DNA of 8,412 bases from JAZNUH01 sp045592225 (lineage in GTDB: Bacteria > Bacillota > Clostridia > UMGS1883 > UMGS1540). Positions 5,271 through 8,412 of this stretch are shown piece by piece. The notes under the pieces are model-generated. The model saw only the letters and a list, made by a program, of their open reading frames with translations. It was not told the DNA's origin and ran no database searches. Position numbers and translations under genes: made by a program. The stretch lies in contig JAZNUH010000118.1 of the NCBI GenBank assembly GCA_045592225.1, forward strand, positions 1 to 8,412. Direction: 5' to 3'. The number at the start of each line of letters is the position of its first letter. Within the stretch, counting starts at the first letter, position 1.

Positions 5271-6624
5271 GTTTTTGGATTTATTTATAGTAATTTCATA
5301 TCTTGCAGCGGTGCTTTTAATGGGTGTTTTGTCCTCGGGCAAAATAAAGTCGGTTAAGGATTTTTCCCTGTCCGACACAAAATATGCTTTTCCTGCCCTG
5401 CTTGCCACCTTAAGCGCATCCTTTATAGGCGGCGGATTTTCTGCAGGTAATGCAGCAAAAACAGTTCAGTACGGCATAGGCAATATTCTTGCCCTGTTCG
5501 GTTTTTCGGTAAGTGTTATTCTTGTGGGCGCCTTTATTGTCCCCCGCATCAGGCGGCTTTCGGGTTGCCTTTCGGTAGGCGATATAATGGGCAGCACCTA
5601 CGGCGGCGGCGCCAAGCTTTTCACAGGCATATTTTCATTTCTTGTGTGCGCAGGTATACTGGGTGCACAGGTGGGTGCAATGGGATATATGTTTCAGATT
5701 ATGCTTGGCACTTCTCCACTTATGGGGATTATAATCGGCTGCTCTGTTATAATTGTTTACTCCACCTTCGGCGGTATGAAAGCAGTTGTGGCATCCGACA
5801 TTCTGCAGGTTGTTGTGCTGGGTGTGGGCGTTCCCCTGCTCCTTTACTTTTCCTTGCAGAAGGTGGGCGGCTTGCCCTCACTTTTAAACACACTGCCGCC
5901 AGAATTTTTAAACCCGTTAAACGGCAGCAGCTTGTTTGAATTTATCTCCCTCTTTCTCACTCTTGCACTTGGCGAAGCCCTTGTACCCCCCTTTGTTCAG
6001 CGGCTTATGATGGGCAAAAGCCTGCATACAACCCGTCGTGCCACAATTTTCAGCGGCGTTCTTTCCGTTCCGTTTTTTATAATAACAGGTGCGGTGGGTC
6101 TTGCCGGCGCGGTTTATTTTTGCGGTCAGTCAATCAACCCCGAATCGGTTATGCCGCTTATGGTAAGCCGTGTGGTACCGACAGGCTTTCGCGGACTTAT
6201 TATTGCCGCTATGCTTGCAGTTTTAATGTCCAGCTCGGATTCCTATTTAAACAGCGCCTCGGTTGCCCTTGTAAATGATGTTATTGTCCCCCTTACCAAA
6301 GACAGGCTTTCCCAGTCGGCGCGGCTTTCGGCAGTGCATATTACCTCTCTGATCACAGGGGTTTTTGCCATTGTAACTGCCGCTATGATACCAAACGTGC
6401 TTGATGTGCTTACCTTCGCCTACTCCTTCTGGAGTCCTGTTATTTTAGTCCCTCTTGCCGCGGCACTCATGGGCACTAAAAAAAGACCCTGCGCCTTTTA
6501 TTTTTCGGCTTTTTCGGGTCTTGCATCCATGCTGATGTGGAATTTCGCTCTGTCCGCACCTCTTGGCATTGACGGAACAGTTGTAGGTGTAATTGTCAAT
6601 TTTATGGTGTTTATGTCGTTTTAA
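5269..6624 (+). CDS. Sodium:solute symporter (SSS family)
   Basis: This is a polytopic membrane protein of the SSS family (LeuT-like fold), which couples sodium entry to uptake of a small solute; the substrate cannot be read from sequence. The likely start is TTG at 5269, ten bases after GGAG. It gives 451 residues opening with a first helix MFLDLFIVISY. A GTG at 5239 would add ten residues but has no ribosome binding site. Landmarks are LSASFIGGGFSAGN (48-61) in the unwound first core helix, and SSSDSYLNSASVALVND (321-337), the conserved Ser-rich sodium-site segment. About 12 hydrophobic segments are visible. The protein ends inside its last hydrophobic segment (VNFMVFMSF), shorter than usual, and the sequence directly after is a fragment of an unrelated gene. 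The 3' end may therefore have been clipped. Probably functional, since all core helices are present. Confidence 0.88.
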   Translation: MFLDLFIVISYLAAVLLMGVLSSGKIKSVKDFSLSDTKYAFPALLATLSASFIGGGFSAGNAAKTVQYGIGNILALFGFSVSVILVGAFIVPRIRRLSGCLSVGDIMGSTYGGGAKLFTGIFSFLVCAGILGAQVGAMGYMFQIMLGTSPLMGIIIGCSVIIVYSTFGGMKAVVASDILQVVVLGVGVPLLLYFSLQKVGGLPSLLNTLPPEFLNPLNGSSLFEFISLFLTLALGEALVPPFVQRLMMGKSLHTTRRATIFSGVLSVPFFIITGAVGLAGAVYFCGQSINPESVMPLMVSRVVPTGFRGLIIAAMLAVLMSSSDSYLNSASVALVNDVIVPLTKDRLSQSARLSAVHITSLITGVFAIVTAAMIPNVLDVLTFAYSFWSPVILVPLAAALMGTKKRPCAFYFSAFSGLASMLMWNFALSAPLGIDGTVVGVIVNFMVFMSF

Positions 6625-6678
6625 AATGGCATTGGTAGTCGTTAAAAGTCTGCCTGCGTTGTCATACTCGTAAGGACA
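6625..6678 (-). pseudogene. Relic of a YD-repeat (RHS/WapA-like) gene
   Basis: On the minus strand the 18 codons from 6678 down to 6625 read CPYEYDNAGRLLTTTNAI. That contains one clean YD-repeat core (YxYDxxGRLxxxT), the tyrosine-aspartate repeat of RHS, WapA and teneurin proteins. Upstream on that strand the frame enters the GGGGACGGG palindrome. Downstream it becomes antisense to the symporter, with no repeat character. The fragment is far too short to function, so I read it as a scar of a larger gene. The motif is short enough that chance cannot be fully excluded. Confidence 0.55.
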
Positions 6679-6716
6679 CCGGGGACGGGACACCTCAAAC
6701 CCGTCCCCTTGTCACG
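6674..6716 (-). repeat. REP-like palindrome, copy A
   Basis: A perfect 9-bp stem GGGGACGGG (6681-6689) and CCCGTCCCC (6700-6708) encloses a 10-base loop. It is flanked by imperfect outer arms, GGACACC on the left and TTGTCAC on the right. On the minus strand the right arm reads GTGACAAGGGGACGG, sharing 15 of 16 bases (6701-6716) with copy B at 7369-7384. Its outer edge includes the stop codon of the lipoprotein gene. It may also terminate that transcript, though no T-tract follows on the minus strand. The pattern resembles dispersed REP-type palindromes mobilised by Y1/REP-associated transposases; none is in the window. Confidence 0.65.
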
Positions 6717-7311
6717 CCTTTTGTGTTTCGTATGCAGTAATAATCAGACTTTGGTCATCACATATTTCCATTGTGTATAAATATTCTTGAGCGTAGTCTC
6801 TTTCTTCCGTGTATTTAGTAATTTCTACCTTCAAAACATTTCCGTCACATGATAATAATTTCATATCTTGTTCGTCAAACACGCTGAACGTTGCTTCTCC
6901 TGTTGCTGCAACAAAGCCAATCTGCCCATCAATATTTACATATCCCACTTCTCTTATCAATTTGTCCGCAACTGCCGGCACGCAGAGATCTGCCGTTTCA
7001 TTGCATACATCTTTGAAAGTGGCATTTGGACCGGTATATTTGTATACATCTATATTTTTTATCGGAGCCGGTTGTGTGATTTCCCCTATAATTTCATTTT
7101 CTATATCATTTGAAAAAAGGTGCTTTACTATATTTTCTGTAAATATAATATGTTCTTTTACCTTGCTTAATAATTGTGCATCATTTACACTATGTGTTAC
7201 TTCCTCTTCTGAAATTCCTGTGGTTTGCAATGTTGCATTATCAGTATAATTTGAGCATGATGTCAAAAGTATACCTATACACATTAAGACAATCACGAAG
7301 ATATGCTTCAT
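6712..7311 (-). CDS. Small orphan lipoprotein of unknown function
   Basis: The product is 199 residues, with a lipoprotein signal peptide: MKH, hydrophobic 4-16, and lipobox LTSC with C19 as the lipidated residue. The start at 7311 is chosen because GAGGAG lies seven bases upstream. The ATG six bases earlier is only one base from that site. After C19 comes a low-complexity Thr/Ser/Asn/Glu spacer, then a helical stretch (about 44-70), then an alpha/beta region with PAPIKNIDVYKYTG (81-94), a C103/C110 pair and GQIGFVAATGEATFSV (129-144). I recognise no domain. Two further cysteines (C155 and one near the end) are present. The gene is visibly more A/T-rich than its neighbours and is bracketed by two related repeats, which suggests separate acquisition. 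It probably sits on the outer face of the membrane. The coding call is good; the function is unknown. Confidence 0.8.
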   Translation of the reverse strand: MKHIFVIVLMCIGILLTSCSNYTDNATLQTTGISEEEVTHSVNDAQLLSKVKEHIIFTENIVKHLFSNDIENEIIGEITQPAPIKNIDVYKYTGPNATFKDVCNETADLCVPAVADKLIREVGYVNIDGQIGFVAATGEATFSVFDEQDMKLLSCDGNVLKVEITKYTEERDYAQEYLYTMEICDDQSLIITAYETQKA

Positions 7312-7340
7312 TTCCATTCTCCTCTCACCTTGACACATTT

Positions 7341-7384
7341 ACGGTACAAAGACACAAAGACAACAGAACCGTCTCCTTGTCACG
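7341..7384 (-). repeat. REP-like repeat, copy B
   Basis: CCGTCTCCTTGTCACG (7369-7384) matches copy A at 6701-6716 in 15 of 16 bases and in the same orientation. An ACGGT (7341-7345) and ACCGT (7368-7372) pair gives a weak long-loop palindrome. Between them is a tandem duplication of CAAAGACA (7347-7354, 7355-7362). CCTTGACAC at 7328-7336 is a diverged echo of the terminal CCTTGTCAC. The unit sits just upstream of the lipoprotein gene and downstream of the SLH gene terminator. Confidence 0.55.
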
Positions 7385-7389
7385 TATTT

Positions 7390-7420
7390 AAAGGGCAGAA
7401 GCCAATGACTTCTGCCCTTT
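7390..7420 (-). terminator. Terminator hairpin after the SLH/beta-propeller gene
   Basis: A perfect 12-bp stem AAAGGGCAGAAG (7390-7401) and CTTCTGCCCTTT (7409-7420) with a 7-base loop begins five bases beyond the stop codon of the leftward surface-protein gene. On the minus strand the tail is CCCTTTAAATA, so the T-tract is short. It separates that gene from the lipoprotein gene, which must then have its own promoter; I see no convincing one. Confidence 0.8.
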
Positions 7421-7425
7421 GTCTT

Positions 7426-8412
7426 TTACAGAGATGCTTTACCTGTACTGTCTGTTTTGAATGTAACAACCTCACCTGTTGCCTTTTTGCCGTAAACATT
7501 GTTGTCGTAGGTGTTTATATATTCATAGTTATCAAATTCAATTTTTATTGTGTAAAGACCCTTGTAATCAAGCTTATAAACCTCACCTGCTGTTGTAAGC
7601 ACTATAATATTTTCAAGTTCTGTGTTATAGCCCTTTACCTGCATTTTGGAAATGCGTGCGTATTCTGTGCCGTCGGTTTTAACCTTGCAGAGGTAACCCT
7701 CTCCGTCTATGAAATAGATTTCCTTATTGCGAACAGTCACTTTTTTATTTGCGCCTTCATAAACTGTTGTCTTTGTGCCGGCTTTATCAATTTTCACAAT
7801 GCCTGCGCCGTCGGTTACATACATATCCGCACCTGAGCTAAGGGGACACTGAATACCGCCGTGCTCGTATTTAGCCGCTTCGCCGCCCTGATTGCTTACA
7901 GAATATACTGCGCCGTCATCTGCGTTTACAAAGAAAATCTTATCGTTTATTGCAGAGAATTCGGAAGCCTTTATATCACAAAGCAGGGTTTCTGTTCCTT
8001 CTTTGAGAATCTTTTTATAAATTTTTCCGTCTGCCTTTTTAATGTAGTAAAGCTCGCCTTCGAGAGATAAAATTCTTTCAGCACCCTCTGCAACTACAAC
8101 TTCCTGACCGCCGTCTTTTATTGCTCTTACATTGTTACCGTCGGATACGTAAACTGTACCGTCTCTGTAAATGGCAAAAGCACCGCCCTGCATGTTGCAC
8201 TGTGTATTACCACTGGAGGACATAAACATACTTACAATAGCGTTATCTGTCTTTTTTGCGTCAGATTTTAACAGTCTGTAAGTAAGCAGAATTGCCTGTT
8301 CACGTGTTGTATTACCCAAAGGATTTATGTTACCCGCTTCATCTCCAAGCATAACTGTGTTCATATTCATATACTGAACATTTAAAAGTGCCCAGTCTGC
8401 AATGCTTGCCTG
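7426..8412 (-). CDS. SLH-domain beta-propeller surface protein, 5' end outside the window
   Basis: The frame stays open from the stop at 7426 to the right edge (8412), giving at least 328 codons. The ATG at 8370 is internal, because the codons before it continue a domain. Numbering from the edge, residues 1-47 form most of an S-layer homology (SLH) domain: ADWALLNVQYM, then GDEAGNINP and the hallmark TTREQAI at 35-41. SLH domains bind pyruvylated wall polymers. After a short linker, residues about 65-328 hold roughly seven repeats of about 40 residues. Each has a strand pair such as GELYYIKKADGKIYK, KIFFVNADDGAVYSV or EIYFIDGEGYLCKV, the pattern of DUF5050-like beta-propellers. This suggests a wall-anchored protein with a C-terminal propeller for binding. 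There is no catalytic motif and the ligand is unknown. A signal peptide and further SLH repeats are expected off-window. The hairpin at 7390-7420 ends the transcript. Confidence 0.85.
   Translation of the reverse strand, partial: QASIADWALLNVQYMNMNTVMLGDEAGNINPLGNTTREQAILLTYRLLKSDAKKTDNAIVSMFMSSSGNTQCNMQGGAFAIYRDGTVYVSDGNNVRAIKDGGQEVVVAEGAERILSLEGELYYIKKADGKIYKKILKEGTETLLCDIKASEFSAINDKIFFVNADDGAVYSVSNQGGEAAKYEHGGIQCPLSSGADMYVTDGAGIVKIDKAGTKTTVYEGANKKVTVRNKEIYFIDGEGYLCKVKTDGTEYARISKMQVKGYNTELENIIVLTTAGEVYKLDYKGLYTIKIEFDNYEYINTYDNNVYGKKATGEVVTFKTDSTGKASL

Noticed and set aside
6445..6624. Extension of the YD-repeat frame into the symporter gene
   Set aside because: Beyond 6625 the minus-strand frame loses all repeat character (His/Lys/Cys-rich) and is simply antisense to the transporter, so only the first 54 bases are called a relic.
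6674..7384. A complete insertion sequence or transposon
   Set aside because: No transposase is encoded, the flanking units are in direct orientation and not identical, and no target-site duplication is evident.
7303..7836. Plus-strand open frame of 177 codons over the SLH gene 3' end and the lipoprotein leader
   Set aside because: Cys/Phe-rich shadow that crosses a terminator hairpin and the repeat; no ribosome binding site and no recognisable domain.
1..8412. CRISPR array, tRNA or rRNA gene
   Set aside because: No regularly spaced direct repeats and no cloverleaf or rRNA-like sequence are visible; all gaps between genes are under 160 bases.

Overview
The window looks like chromosomal DNA from an endospore-forming, low-to-moderate G+C Bacillota of class Clostridia. 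The main evidence is a spoIIGA-sigE sporulation pair, Clostridia-type secreted glucosaminidase and SLH/beta-propeller proteins, strong AAGGAG-like ribosome binding sites and sigma-A type promoters. I cannot name the species. The left three quarters is ordinary, well-ordered chromosome. The stretch from about 6600 to 7400 looks like a rearranged accessory patch.

Left part (1-2137). A leftward pair, comEA then ybaK, overlaps by one base and ends at a hairpin near position 18-40. comEA encodes a membrane-anchored DNA-binding competence protein and ybaK a Cys-tRNA(Pro) deacylase. Divergent from it, ksgA (16S rRNA dimethyladenosine transferase) has a perfect TTGACA-17-TATAAT promoter. ksgA converges on sigE, and the two share a strong bidirectional terminator.

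Sporulation module (2136-3807). spoIIGA (membrane aspartic protease) and sigE (pro-sigma-E) overlap by ATGA and read leftward. SpoIIGA activates SigE by removing its N-terminal pro-peptide in the mother cell. The upstream region has a perfect -35 and a perfect -10 separated by 22 bp, with a near-consensus Spo0A box on the -35. This is the architecture known for the Bacillus subtilis spoIIG promoter. sigG, which often follows sigE, is not here.

Middle (3844-6624). Divergent from spoIIGA is a secreted endo-beta-N-acetylglucosaminidase-like protein with its own extended -10 promoter. Behind it is a long-looped hairpin with a T-tract. Its 3' arm holds the Shine-Dalgarno sequence of the next gene, a sodium:solute symporter that probably starts at TTG.

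Right part (6625-8412). The symporter stops abruptly, next to an 18-codon antisense relic of a YD-repeat (RHS-like) gene. Two GTGACAAGG(G/A)GACGG repeat units in the same orientation bracket an A/T-rich orphan lipoprotein gene. After a terminator hairpin comes the 3' part of an SLH-domain, beta-propeller surface protein that runs off the right edge.

I found no complete novel multi-gene system. The points most worth a second look are the spoIIG-like promoter, the repeat-bracketed lipoprotein with the YD relic, the hairpin over the symporter start, and the degenerate helix-hairpin-helix motifs in ComEA.
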